A stretch of DNA of 64,000 nt from Pycnococcus provasolii (GCA_938743325.2 OW568871.1:620001-684000); one strand, 5' to 3'. Numbered from the stretch's first letter, positions 29,098 to 38,831 are shown. Program-made: numbers and translations. The notes: generated by a model from the sequence alone, not told the origin.

Positions 29098-29442
29098 GTT
29101 GGCGCGCACGCGCGTATAAATTAGTGTATAAATTAGTTGGGTCCCTGAGGAAGTGGGCGAACCAACCTCGTTAAAAAACGGGCTCGGGGGCTTTTATCAA
29201 AGCCTTCTCCACTATAAAACCCGAGAAGGCAACTCGTTAGAATAAATCCAAAACCCGAACTAGAAGACACTTGTCTCGTTCCAAAACCCGAACTGAGAAA
29301 GGGGTGGAAAACCCTTTGTCGTTTGCTTGTAACGAGGGGATCCACAGTTGGTCCTGAGCATAAGACCTGCAGGGAAGGGGGTACACCTAAGACCTACGAG
29401 GGGGGGGGGACAAGGTCCCGACAACTGAGTAAGGTTCTAACC

Positions 29443-29559
29443 AGGGTTTCTGACTAGGGTTTTTGCTAGGGTTACCGTCAGGGTTTCTACTAGGGTTACC
29501 GTTAGGGTCTCTGATTAGGGTTTCTGTTAGGGTTACGAACGCAACCCTAACCCTAAACC
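29443..29559 (+). repeat. Telomere-like 12-bp tandem array
   Basis: Eight units of 12-13 bp built on AGGGTTTCTACT/AGGGTTACCGTT run to about 29540. They are followed at once by the inverse motif AACCCTAACCCTAAA (about 29543-29559). The array lies between the minisatellite leader and the Gag start. Confidence 0.85.
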
Positions 29560-29748
29560 TGACAGGGAGCGGGCCGAGTTGGTTTCCAAAAAGGAACTGA
29601 CAGGTGGCCCCGGGATCCTCAGATCCACGTGTGAGATCACCAGTTGGGGAGGCAGAAAGTAGGTTCCCCACGGCCTAAGGCTGCGGCTTACGCATAGTAG
29701 GTCAGCGCCAGGCGAGGATCACGGCCCACACTCGGAGGATCCCAGTGC

Positions 29749-32259
29749 ATGCTCACGAGATCACAACGTCGTCAAAGACAGATCTCCAACGAGCAAGAGG
29801 GACGCGACGTCACTGACGAGGCACCAAGCGTAGACGGCGAGGGTACCGAAGAGCCGACAGCGATGAGCGACGGTGGAGATGCAAACGCGAACGGTAGCAG
29901 GTCGTCGCACCTGAGTCCGCTCACGGGATCCGAGACATCGGAGGAGGCGGCGAGGTGGCTGGCCAACTTCCAACAGTTGTATCAACCGAAGTTGCATAAC
30001 GCCAATTACCAAACGGTGTTGACGTTCTTGGTGGCGAACACGGCTCAAGGCACGCCGGCGTGGACACTACTGCAGGACACGCAGCACGACGCCGATTGGC
30101 TCAAGAAGGCGCTTGCCGCCAGCAAGGATGCCGAGACGGGAAGCGAGAGGCAGGCAGTGGCGAAAGCGGCGGCGGAGCTGTTCACTAAATGGGACGACGC
30201 CGTACGTAAAGAATTTGTTACTAAGCGTAACAAGTTAGAGAGTTCCCAACTTCACACGATTAAGGTGAGTGGGAAGAAGGACCGCCCTGAACACATGGCC
30301 AAGTTGATGGAGCAGGAGGTCGAACGCGTCGCGCCGGAGTACAACATGGAGCAACTCCAGCGTGTCGTGGTAGACGCGTACACTAAGCATTCAGAGCTTC
30401 ACCAGTACCTCCGGGAGTGGGTGAAGAGCTCCGAAGGGATGGAGGCCGTCTCGACACACGACGAGGCGCATTCAGACATGTCCGACGTAACACTCCAACC
30501 AGAGGAGGTGACGGACTTGCTCACAGAGAATGCGCGGCGAGTTAAGGCGGAAGGTGAACACCCTGAGCTGTTTGCCATGGCGACACGTACGCGCCGGCTC
30601 ACAACGCGACAGGGCATAGCCATTGGGTTAATAAGGGCCATCTCCAAGCAGGCCCAGATCAAGTGGAACAGGCTCAACCGAAGTGAAGCTGCCGTAGGTG
30701 GCGCTCGTCGCGAGGAGGTGAACATCACGCCATACCAATTGGTGAAACAACTCCAGTCGCTCGTGAAACCAAAGTTTGGCGACACGGCGTGGGAAAACGC
30801 AACGTGCGAACTCCACCCAGAGGGCAAGCACACCAACGGTAATTGTTCCGTCCACAAGCAAGTGCACGCCATGTCACAGACTACGCGGCGGAACAGGGTA
30901 GCGGCAGTGGCAGAAATTGACACGGCTGCGGTGGCCGCGCCAGTCGGAGGTGGGAGGTGGAACCCAAACGCAGCCACGGGGCGCGTAGGGGGAGGTGCTC
31001 AGCCCACAGGTCAAGTGCCAAGGCCAGGTGATTGGGAATGTGGAGTCATAGGGTGCCGAGCCAAAGGCAACCGAGCGAATTTCGCGTCAAAGACTCAATG
31101 TTACATGTGTAACACTCCCAAGGACAAAGCTATGTCAGGAGGGCTCATGCTCGACACTGAGGGCAAGGTTGTCCCGGTCGGAAGCAAGCCTGGCATTGCC
31201 GCCACGGCGTCTGCGGAAGAGGGACGCAAGCAACGTATCGATGCGGCGGTGGCAGCCGCATTGGCTGAGAGGGACGAAGAAGCGGCGGTAGCGGCAGCCG
31301 TTGCCGCGGCGTTAGCTGACGCCGACTTGCAAGGTCATCAGGGTGGCACGCAAGGTAGGAAGACGGCTAGCGTGTGCGTGTCAGGTGGGCACGACGAGCC
31401 TATGATCAGCACGGCGGCCGCAGCGGACTCCCGAGTCAACGCGCAGCCGTTACCTGAATCATTCCTCACGCGAGGAGAGAAGCCAGCGCAGAGCCAACCA
31501 ATAGTGAAGGAATTGGCAGCGGTGCGTGCGCATGGCGTACGTGCAGTGGTGAGCTTACAACTCCACAGCGAGGTAGTGGGCGTGGATGAGGCGTCAGTGG
31601 GTGCACTCGCAACGAAAGAGTTACCCACAGAGACACCGGAGGCGCCGGAGACGAATGCCAAGGTAATGGCGGCTGCAGAATTGGTGCGCCAAATTGTCAA
31701 AGGCGAAATTAAGGTGCCTCCACACCGTCTCCCTGAGGGCACGGTTGAGTTCCGCCTAGGGAAGGCGGCGGTACGGGCGCGACGTCCGCTGTCCGATACC
31801 GGGTGTAACGTGTGGGTTATTACCGCAAGTTTGTGGAAGAAACTCGAAGGCGCACTCCCACGGGGTGTATCCACTCTGTCCCACGACCTCACCACAGCGA
31901 TGGGAGAGGGGAAGGGCGAAGAAGTACCGCTTGAGGCGGGCATGACGTGTGCAGTGGCGCCCGGGACGGAGAACGAAACCTGGATGCCATGTTCAGTGGT
32001 GGTGGCGGAGGACAATGCGGTATTTGATTGCCTCATACCCACGTTGTTCCACTACGCCTATAATGCGTACGTGGTACCTGCGAAAGGGGTCATGTATTGG
32101 AACCCTGACGGTTTGGGCACGACGAGGGTGGCGACGTTGCCGGTGCGAATCAGCAGCCACGCAACTTGCACGGCAGTCGACGAGCCGGAACACAACTCAC
32201 AGGATGGCTCGGGAAACGAGGAGCTCGCGCGCCTACTGGTGGATGCGCTGCGAGCGTAA
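29749..32259 (+). CDS. Element Gag/protease frame
   Basis: Open frame of 836 codons from ATG 29749. The first 400 residues are helical and charged, as in Gag. A RanBP2-like zinc finger follows (about 31033-31130, WECGVIGC...CYMC), then Ala-rich repeats. A retropepsin-like aspartic protease part lies at about 31740-31990, with the LSDTGC active-site region. It overlaps the next frame by about 94 bp in the -1 relation, as in families that express downstream parts by ribosomal frameshift. Part of the 27830-37001 element. Confidence 0.75.
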   Translation: MLTRSQRRQRQISNEQEGRDVTDEAPSVDGEGTEEPTAMSDGGDANANGSRSSHLSPLTGSETSEEAARWLANFQQLYQPKLHNANYQTVLTFLVANTAQGTPAWTLLQDTQHDADWLKKALAASKDAETGSERQAVAKAAAELFTKWDDAVRKEFVTKRNKLESSQLHTIKVSGKKDRPEHMAKLMEQEVERVAPEYNMEQLQRVVVDAYTKHSELHQYLREWVKSSEGMEAVSTHDEAHSDMSDVTLQPEEVTDLLTENARRVKAEGEHPELFAMATRTRRLTTRQGIAIGLIRAISKQAQIKWNRLNRSEAAVGGARREEVNITPYQLVKQLQSLVKPKFGDTAWENATCELHPEGKHTNGNCSVHKQVHAMSQTTRRNRVAAVAEIDTAAVAAPVGGGRWNPNAATGRVGGGAQPTGQVPRPGDWECGVIGCRAKGNRANFASKTQCYMCNTPKDKAMSGGLMLDTEGKVVPVGSKPGIAATASAEEGRKQRIDAAVAAALAERDEEAAVAAAVAAALADADLQGHQGGTQGRKTASVCVSGGHDEPMISTAAAADSRVNAQPLPESFLTRGEKPAQSQPIVKELAAVRAHGVRAVVSLQLHSEVVGVDEASVGALATKELPTETPEAPETNAKVMAAAELVRQIVKGEIKVPPHRLPEGTVEFRLGKAAVRARRPLSDTGCNVWVITASLWKKLEGALPRGVSTLSHDLTTAMGEGKGEEVPLEAGMTCAVAPGTENETWMPCSVVVAEDNAVFDCLIPTLFHYAYNAYVVPAKGVMYWNPDGLGTTRVATLPVRISSHATCTAVDEPEHNSQDGSGNEELARLLVDALRA

Positions 32260-35200
32260 AGACCTCGCCATCGGCTGAGGGAAGTAGGGAAGGGGGGAAA
32301 ACACGAAGGGTTTATGGTTTGAAGAGATGGATAATGTGGCTCGGAGTGCTGTGGGTACTGGCGGTGGCAATGTCCACACCCAGCACGGGCACGTCCGCAA
32401 GTAACGTCAACGAAGACGCGACCACGTGGGCCGAGAGTACAGGTGGAGGCACGTTCGAAGACGAGGCGAGAAGGAATGGCTGGACGCATCCACCGCGGCG
32501 CATCAAGTGGAACAAGTCCCAAGCCAGGAGGATGAAGAAAATGGTGGATACCAAGCACCCGGCACGGCGAGGGTGGATGGCGGGCGCGGTGCTAACCGTA
32601 CTGCTCGCGTGGCTCGTGTTGTTCGAAGTGGTGGTGGCTGGTTTGATGGCGGACGAGGCGGAGCTCGACGCAGACACTCGGTGGTGGAAGCGAATAGCGA
32701 GCGCCAACGCCGCAGTGGTAATCGAGACGCATGCCCGACATGCGAGAGGGAATTGGTGGGATGGTTGGATTGAGAGCTGTAACCGGCGCCCTGTAATCAC
32801 CAACGTTGAACGCATGGACCTCCTTGCGGCTGTCTTAGCCGACGAAGGTGACGCGACGACAAGCGTGGCAGAGCGAGGCACGTCCGCACACCAAGAAAAC
32901 AAAGAACCCTCCATGAGGAAAGGTGACGCAACGGCCAGGCAGATGGCTGCGGTTGCGCGCAACGTGGCTGACGGGATTAGCATGCGAGACATGTTGCAGC
33001 TCGCCCGAGAAGTCAGCGAAGCGAGAGATGAATGGGAGAGGAGCACCGGCACCGAAGCACAGCAAGTGGGGTTGGCCGCAAAACTGTGGTCACGCAACGT
33101 CATGCCGTGGCAAGGCAATCGTCCCAATGGAGCGGCGGTGGCGTCTTTAGTCTGCAATTGGGATTGGTGTCTGAGGAACCCAATGCCTAGCGGCCAAGAA
33201 GGAGTTAAGGAGCGGCTGGACAAGAAGGGATTGGGCTACGTGGACGCCAACCCGGAGGTTTCCGCAGCTCGAAAGTGCATGGCTCGATGGGCGCGCTGTC
33301 GAGTGCAAGATGAGGAAGGCAAGGCTATTGCGGCCGTATGCCAGCACGAGAAGCGCAATTTGAGTCAACAACCTGTAACCAAAACAAGGTTACCAGGTTG
33401 GCCCAAAGAGTTGAGGGATAGGTTCGTCCATGCCATAGATGGTGGCTCAGAACTCTTGGTGCAACAATATGAGACGGGCACGGAGTACCGTGTCTTCGTG
33501 CCAAGGCGTGAAGAAAACAACGCTGAGGTTGCGGCGGCAATAGCAAGTGAAGTCACCTCCACGGCTGCAAGCGCAGACCCGTGGGAGGATGAGGAACTCA
33601 TGCTAGCCATGCGTGAAGGTGGCGCTGGAGCGGTTACCGACGTCGCAAAGCGCAGCCGAGTGGCAAGGCGCATGAGGTCGTATGCCACTAAACAACGAGA
33701 CGGCGAGATGGTGCTCTTGTTTGTGCCTGACGGCCGGAGACCAAGAGAAGTGCCTCCGCCAGGCAAGCGTGAAGAAGTCATTGACTTGTACCACCGTAAG
33801 ACAGGCCACTTCGGAGTACGGCGTACGTACGAACTGGTCAAGCTACATTATTGGTGGCCCGGCATGTATCGCCAAGTGGCTACAGTGGTTGGGAAGTGTG
33901 CGGCTTGCGATTTGGCGAAAGCACGGCCGAACCGCAAGGCAGGTGGAACGGAGTTACAATCCTTGCCAATTCAAGGATTGTTCTTCAGGTGGCATGTTGA
34001 TTTTGCTGGCCCGTTCAATGAGACTGAACGCGGTAACAAATACATCTTAATCTTCATTGATGCATACAGCAAAGAACTTGTCGCGGTCCCCACTCCCGAC
34101 AGGACGTCCTCTAATGTTGCGTATGCATTCTTGCAACATGTCTTGAGTCGATACGGTGCTCCAGCCGTAGTGACGTCGGACAACGGACAAGAGTTCGTGG
34201 GAGGAGAGTTTGCGGAATTGTTAAGGGAGGCGTGCATCGACCACCGGACAACGTCACGCAACCATCCTCAGGCCAATGGCCAAGTGGAGCGTGTGGTACA
34301 GACGGTTAAGGAGTCTTTGAAACGTCTTACTGTAGACGCGGAGGAACACCGCGACTGGGACGTCTTGTTGATGTGGGTGGTACTCGGATACCGCTGCAGT
34401 AAGCAAGCGTCATCGGGTATGAGCCCGTTCGAAGTGGTGTACGGCACGGAGCCTCAGTTGGCCATTGGTCACGGCGGTGCCTTCGCTGACGAGTTAGTCT
34501 ATGAAGGAGTGGAGGAAGATGACGCGAGACGAGCGACTGAGGCGACGGCCGTCAGCTTGCTCAAACGTGCGGTGGCCATGAAGAAGATGGTGGCTACCAT
34601 CGATTCGAATTTGAAGGTGGCGCAACACCGAGATTCGTTACGATACGCTCAGCTACGCGACGGTACGTACTGGCGTAAGCTCAGGAAGTTTGAGGTGGGT
34701 GATTTCGTTTATGTGGCGCGAGCTCATGCGAAAGGTTTGGAAGCGAAGGTAATGAGGACGGTGCTCCGAGTCAAGGAGGCACGCAGTGAGGATGTGTTTG
34801 TGTTGGAAGGTCGCGATGGCGCAACCATCGTGGAGCAGGCGGTGAACATGGCGCCGTGCCATTTGCCTGACCTGGACGGGACCGTTGACGGCACGCTACT
34901 CAGGGCTGCGTGGCGGTGCCAAGGGTGCAATGGTGACCGAGAACACAGCAAGATGATTGTGTGTGACGGATGTGGGAAGGCGTGGCACATCTGGTGTGTA
35001 ACGCCACCACTTAAGGTCGTACCACAGACCACGTGGGTGTGCGAGGCATGCTCAATGCTGGGGTATCAACCATCCCCAAGCACGTTTGGTGACGGGGCGT
35101 ATCGTCCACCTCCAACTGTGACCGCGAGGTTGCGAGATGAACGAGGTTTGGCGCTGCATGGGCGACGCGTCATGAAGGAGTTTGACGTGGGACCTGGTGT

Positions 35201-36161
35201 GAAGGAGCAACATGAAGGCACGGTGCTCTTCGAGGCTACTGCGCACCCGCCGTACCGATTCCGGATCAGGTACGACGATGGCGATGAAGAAACGATGTAC
35301 GAGGCAGAAGTACGCAAGTACTTGCTTCCATCGAGTGGTGAAGTGAACAAAGATAAAAGTGATAATGTGAAACAAGATACTCGTGTGACAAGACTCAGGT
35401 CCACGCGTGGTAGTCACGTGGCAGCTGCATTGGCTTGGAAGAACGAGACAATGTTGTGCAAGTCCAAAGAGGTCTTACCTTTGATGGACAATGTGGTGTT
35501 GGCGAAACTGATGCAAGAGCTCCAGCCCGGATGCTCAGCGCGCACGGTAAGCAATATGGCGAGGGCGGTGGCGCTTATGCAGACGCCACGAGCGTTGCCT
35601 TGCGTCACGACGGTGCCCGGTGCACTCGAACAGCTGTGGGAGCACGTGGCTCTCGACAAATTTGAGTGGGTGTTGGATCCGTTCGCGGGTACCAAAGCGG
35701 TGGCTTCATACCTCAGCGGGCAAGAAGTACGCGTAGTTAGCAATGACTTGAACCCTGGGCATGGCGCAGAGTTGTGCATGAATGCGTGTCAGCCGGTATT
35801 TTGGCAACGCATGGCGAAACAAGGTGTCGAGGCAGTAGTATGTAGCCCTTGGTTCGACTGCTTAGATTTGGTGGTGCCACTCATGGTGAAAGCAACTGCC
35901 AAGGTGGTGTGTGTACACGTGTCGTACAGCTATTATGCTACGGTGCCCCGAGCTCGAGCAAGTATGCTGAAACAATGGATGGACGAAGGCAGGGTTGCAG
36001 TGATTAGCAACTTGCCTAGAGTTGGCCGTCAGCGGCAATGTGCGTGGTTGTGTATCTTTGCCTCCGTGGCTATACGCAAACAATTAGTGAGACGAGAGTC
36101 TAGTGAAGTGGGGTGGCTGTTCGTGGCCGACCCAGAAGCGCCAATGGCGTTAGTGATTTGA
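32166..36161 (+). CDS. Element integrase frame with PHD, Tudor-like and methyltransferase-like parts
   Basis: The frame is open for about 1331 codons. Two hydrophobic stretches come first (about 32330-32385 and 32570-32660), then a region of unknown nature up to about 33700. The H2C2 zinc-binding part and DDE integrase core lie at about 33780-34480 and are Ty3/Gypsy-like. A C4HC3 PHD finger lies at about 34905-35055. A Tudor-like module (GRRV...YDDGDEE) lies at about 35155-35325. A Rossmann-like methyltransferase-like part (DPFAGT...SND...SPWF) lies at about 35670-36080. Reverse transcriptase is not recognised anywhere between protease and integrase. Confidence 0.8.
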   Translation: MHGSRRAGTQLTGWLGKRGARAPTGGCAASVKTSPSAEGSREGGKTRRVYGLKRWIMWLGVLWVLAVAMSTPSTGTSASNVNEDATTWAESTGGGTFEDEARRNGWTHPPRRIKWNKSQARRMKKMVDTKHPARRGWMAGAVLTVLLAWLVLFEVVVAGLMADEAELDADTRWWKRIASANAAVVIETHARHARGNWWDGWIESCNRRPVITNVERMDLLAAVLADEGDATTSVAERGTSAHQENKEPSMRKGDATARQMAAVARNVADGISMRDMLQLAREVSEARDEWERSTGTEAQQVGLAAKLWSRNVMPWQGNRPNGAAVASLVCNWDWCLRNPMPSGQEGVKERLDKKGLGYVDANPEVSAARKCMARWARCRVQDEEGKAIAAVCQHEKRNLSQQPVTKTRLPGWPKELRDRFVHAIDGGSELLVQQYETGTEYRVFVPRREENNAEVAAAIASEVTSTAASADPWEDEELMLAMREGGAGAVTDVAKRSRVARRMRSYATKQRDGEMVLLFVPDGRRPREVPPPGKREEVIDLYHRKTGHFGVRRTYELVKLHYWWPGMYRQVATVVGKCAACDLAKARPNRKAGGTELQSLPIQGLFFRWHVDFAGPFNETERGNKYILIFIDAYSKELVAVPTPDRTSSNVAYAFLQHVLSRYGAPAVVTSDNGQEFVGGEFAELLREACIDHRTTSRNHPQANGQVERVVQTVKESLKRLTVDAEEHRDWDVLLMWVVLGYRCSKQASSGMSPFEVVYGTEPQLAIGHGGAFADELVYEGVEEDDARRATEATAVSLLKRAVAMKKMVATIDSNLKVAQHRDSLRYAQLRDGTYWRKLRKFEVGDFVYVARAHAKGLEAKVMRTVLRVKEARSEDVFVLEGRDGATIVEQAVNMAPCHLPDLDGTVDGTLLRAAWRCQGCNGDREHSKMIVCDGCGKAWHIWCVTPPLKVVPQTTWVCEACSMLGYQPSPSTFGDGAYRPPPTVTARLRDERGLALHGRRVMKEFDVGPGVKEQHEGTVLFEATAHPPYRFRIRYDDGDEETMYEAEVRKYLLPSSGEVNKDKSDNVKQDTRVTRLRSTRGSHVAAALAWKNETMLCKSKEVLPLMDNVVLAKLMQELQPGCSARTVSNMARAVALMQTPRALPCVTTVPGALEQLWEHVALDKFEWVLDPFAGTKAVASYLSGQEVRVVSNDLNPGHGAELCMNACQPVFWQRMAKQGVEAVVCSPWFDCLDLVVPLMVKATAKVVCVHVSYSYYATVPRARASMLKQWMDEGRVAVISNLPRVGRQRQCAWLCIFASVAIRKQLVRRESSEVGWLFVADPEAPMALVI

Positions 36162-36266
36162 ACAAATGTGTGTGGTGAATGCGTACCGTGGCCAAACCCT
36201 GAGTTGGTTTCGGTTGTGCGCTGATACGGTGTGACATTTCCAGCGATATCACAACCGAGGCGGTGG

Positions 36267-37001
36267 GGTCGAAGGTGACGCTGTGACGCGGTAGTGCGTC
36301 GTGACAGCTGTCGCGCGGCATGGCGGTGTGGTGGCGCAGTGGTGCGGTGGTGAGTGGTGTGTGTGTGGAATAAGTGCCTCCAACCTTCTAGAGTTGGTGA
36401 GGGTTTGGGCCCCCTCAAGATAAATATGGGTGAGTGTGGATGATTCGGGGATACGTTATCAGGATGACGTATCAGCAAGAAAATCCACATTAATGTGGAT
36501 TTTCTTGGTCCCCGTGAAGTGCGGACAAAAATGACATTAATGTCATTTTTGTCCGCTGTTCTTGGGGACTTGCAAGGTCACGTGATGTGGACAGGTGAGG
36601 TGCCCCGAGTGGAGGTTGCCCGTTGCAAGGCGGCCCCGTGTGGAGGTTGCCTATTGCAAGGTGGCCCCACGGTTGTGTGTGGTGGGCTGTGGTTGTATGG
36701 GTTTCCCTGCTGCCATTGTCAACGCGTTTTTGTGTACGCACGAGTGGCGTACGCTTGTTGACCGGTGAAGAGAGAGAGAGAGAGAGAGTTTTAAGTGTAA
36801 CTTGGCTCCGGCCTTGTGGAGTTAGGGTGGTAAAACAACTAGGGTTGTCCGTTGTCGCCTGGTCGAGCCTCGTGGGCTCGCCTGGGGTGGTGGTGGTGGC
36901 GCTGGTGGTGTGGAGGGAGATTGTGAGTAGTGTGTGACGTGAGATAGTTACATTTCTTTTTGGTCGAAGGTGACGCTGTGACGCGGTAGTGCGTCGTGAC
37001 A
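36267..37001 (+). repeat. Terminal repeats B1-A2-B2
   Basis: B1 (36267-36307) and B2 (36962-37002) are identical 41-bp copies flanking A2 (36309-36961), which copies A1. The last base of B2 coincides with the first base of the flanking GAGG. The B1/A2 junction forms the 10-bp palindrome GACAGCTGTC, i.e. the element's end sequence joined to its start sequence. A1 is not followed by a B copy. Confidence 0.92.
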
Positions 37002-38283
37002 GAGGTACCGCACACACCTTCCAAGAGAAGGCGTATCGCCAATGCGAGTCAAATGACGAGAAGAGCACGTCGTCGCCAGGGAGCACGGCGACGTGGATAC
37101 CACGCTTCTGGCGAGAACCATTTACGAGGCTGTCATGGAACTTGACACCTGGATGCGACGACATCAGCTTCTGCTTGTCCGAAAAGTCATGTAAGTCATG
37201 CAGAACCTGCTCCGAAACGTCGTCGTCGTCGTCGTCGTTGCCGTCGTCGTTGCCGTCGTCGTCGTCGGAGAGTTCGTCACGGTCGTCTGGGTCGTCACGG
37301 ACGTCTTCGAAGAAGTCGTCGTCGTCGTCTGTGTCGTCGCCGGAGGCGGCGGCGTGAGCGTGCCATGTAGTGCAGTGGGATGCGTGCTCCACACGGTTCG
37401 TCGCCATGTACTGCGGAATCTGCTTAAGGAGGCAGACGGGATGGCCGTCACGAGTCGTCGGTGTGTGAAAAGCACCAGGTGCCCGGACCATTGCCAGGAA
37501 CCGACGAGACGCATTTGGTGTGACCAAGCTGAAGTCGTTCCCAATGATCGCCTGGACATGCACGTGATCCAAGCACGTGATATGAAGATCATGCAGGAAA
37601 GCATTCAGAGAGTCCATGTCCGGAATCATATCGAAGTACCGTCGATGCCGCAATCGGCGCAGCGCGTCGACGATCTCCGAACGGTCCCTCAGACCTGCCC
37701 ATCCAATTCTCATGACGATGTCGAGCAGGTAGGTGGTCTTCTTCTTCTTCTTCTTCTTCTTCATCTTGAGGAACTCACCACGCTCTCGTTCCATGAACCG
37801 CTCCGGAAAGCGCGCAGGATCATGATTCAGCCATGGATCGAGAGCCTCCCACAGACTGCGGAGACACTTCCAAGTGAAGTCGATGCCGTGCCATCCATCC
37901 GCACTCGCACTCGCCGGAGGCGCACCACTCGCACTCGCACTACCACTCGCACTCGCACTCGGCGCACCCCCCGCACCACTGGGAGCCGCACTCGCCGCCG
38001 GCGCACCACTGGGAGCCGCACCACCCGCACCACTAGGAGGCGCACGACGCGGAGGCATGACTAGGCGTCGCAACTCCGACGCCGAGGCATCGTCGAGTGC
38101 TGTGTTGTCGTCGCGGAGTAACTGAGTGTTGTAGCGGTGCACGTACGGCTCGCAGATGTTGTTGTTTCTGCCCCCACCAAAAAAGCAGAGAGGCAAGAAG
38201 TCGACGTCCGAATCCGTCACACATTTCAATACCACAATAGCACCAAAAGGACAAGCTTTCGTGCCAGTGTCGTTGGTATGCAT
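37002..38283 (-). pseudogene. N-terminal half of a host gene split by the LTR element
   Basis: The frame runs from ATG 38283 (or the internal ATG at 38058, MPPRRAPPSG) to the element edge, about 427 codons, then reads into repeat B2/A2. It encodes a Ser-Ala-Gly-Pro linker, a globular stretch (GWHGIDFTWKCLRSLWEAL and a Lys run), a region with HDLHITCLDHVHVQAIIG, and a long Asp-rich segment. No family is recognised. In sequence style (SASAS runs, Lys runs) it agrees with its other half at 26354-27829. Disruption is probably recent, since both halves remain open. Confidence 0.8.
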
Positions 38284-38684
38284 CGACACGCCGTATGACG
38301 ACGGACCTCCACCGCCGCGTCGCGCACGACCTGCTCGCGCGCTACGACACGATCCTGATCCCGAGCTTCGAGACGGGGCGCATGACGCGAAAGCGTAACC
38401 TTCCGGAGGGAATGGTGCGTAAGCTCAACAGCAAGGCGGCGCGCGCGCTGCTCGGACTCCGGCACTTCGCGTTTCGCCAAGCGCTCGTCGCGCGGTCGCA
38501 GATGTTAGGGAAAGAGGTGTGCGTGGTTGGTGAGGAGTACACGACCAAGACCTGTGGCGCTTGCGGCGCCCTGCACAACGAGATCGGAGCGAGCGAGACG
38601 TTCAAGTGTCCGTCTTGTACGTACATGTGCGGACGCGACGAGAACGCCGCGCGAAACATCTTTTTGAAACACATCCGAGAGTGA
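38241..38684 (+). pseudogene. Fanzor (eukaryotic TnpB-like RNA-guided nuclease), C-terminal fragment
   Basis: The frame opens after a stop at 38240. From ATG 38295 it gives 129 residues matching the end of Fanzor/TnpB: DLHRRVAHDLLARYDTILIPSFE with the second RuvC acid (Glu26), a bridge helix, then EEYTTKTCGACG...FKCPSC, a CxxC/CxxC zinc ribbon, and GRDENAARNIFL with the last RuvC Asp. The wedge/REC part and first RuvC Asp are not seen upstream, where the host gene occupies the opposite strand. I read it as a 5'-truncated remnant. Undetected upstream exons are possible but unlikely. Fanzors are carried by eukaryotic transposons and use an RNA guide made from the 3' flank. Confidence 0.85.
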
Positions 38685-38831
38685 CGCGAAGCCCCTTCGT
38701 TGGGTGGTCGCGCCATCAGCTGTGCAGTGCTGCACTCCGCGCCTTCGTGCGCGCGGAGACCCGTTCCGGCGATGAGGCTCGCCGTCCTCAGGGTTGGTCA
38801 GCGGAGTCGGGGAATGCTTTAAACTGTAATC

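Larger units (their letters stand above)
27830..37001 (+). mobile_element. LTR-type retroelement with Ty3-like integrase and split terminal repeats
   Basis: A 9172-bp element bounded by GAGG duplications (27826-27829 and 37002-37005), starting TG and ending CA. Parts in order: terminal repeat A1 (27830-28482), a CAG-rich minisatellite leader, a telomere-like 12-bp repeat array, a Gag/protease frame, an integrase frame with PHD, Tudor-like and methyltransferase-like parts, then repeats B1, A2, B2 (36267-37001). No reverse transcriptase or RNase H part is recognised. A1 and A2 look identical over 653 bp and both frames are open, so the copy is young and looks whole in structure. It interrupts a host gene. 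Confidence 0.88.

Noticed and set aside
28011-29109. Long minus-strand frames of poly-Leu, poly-Cys and poly-Ala through the CAG array
   Set aside because: They arise because the repeat unit lacks stops in several frames; both strands show the same effect and no domain is present.
37198-38064. Plus-strand frame of 288 codons starting with valine runs
   Set aside because: It is the mirror of the Asp-rich and Ser/Ala-rich coding strand of the split host gene.
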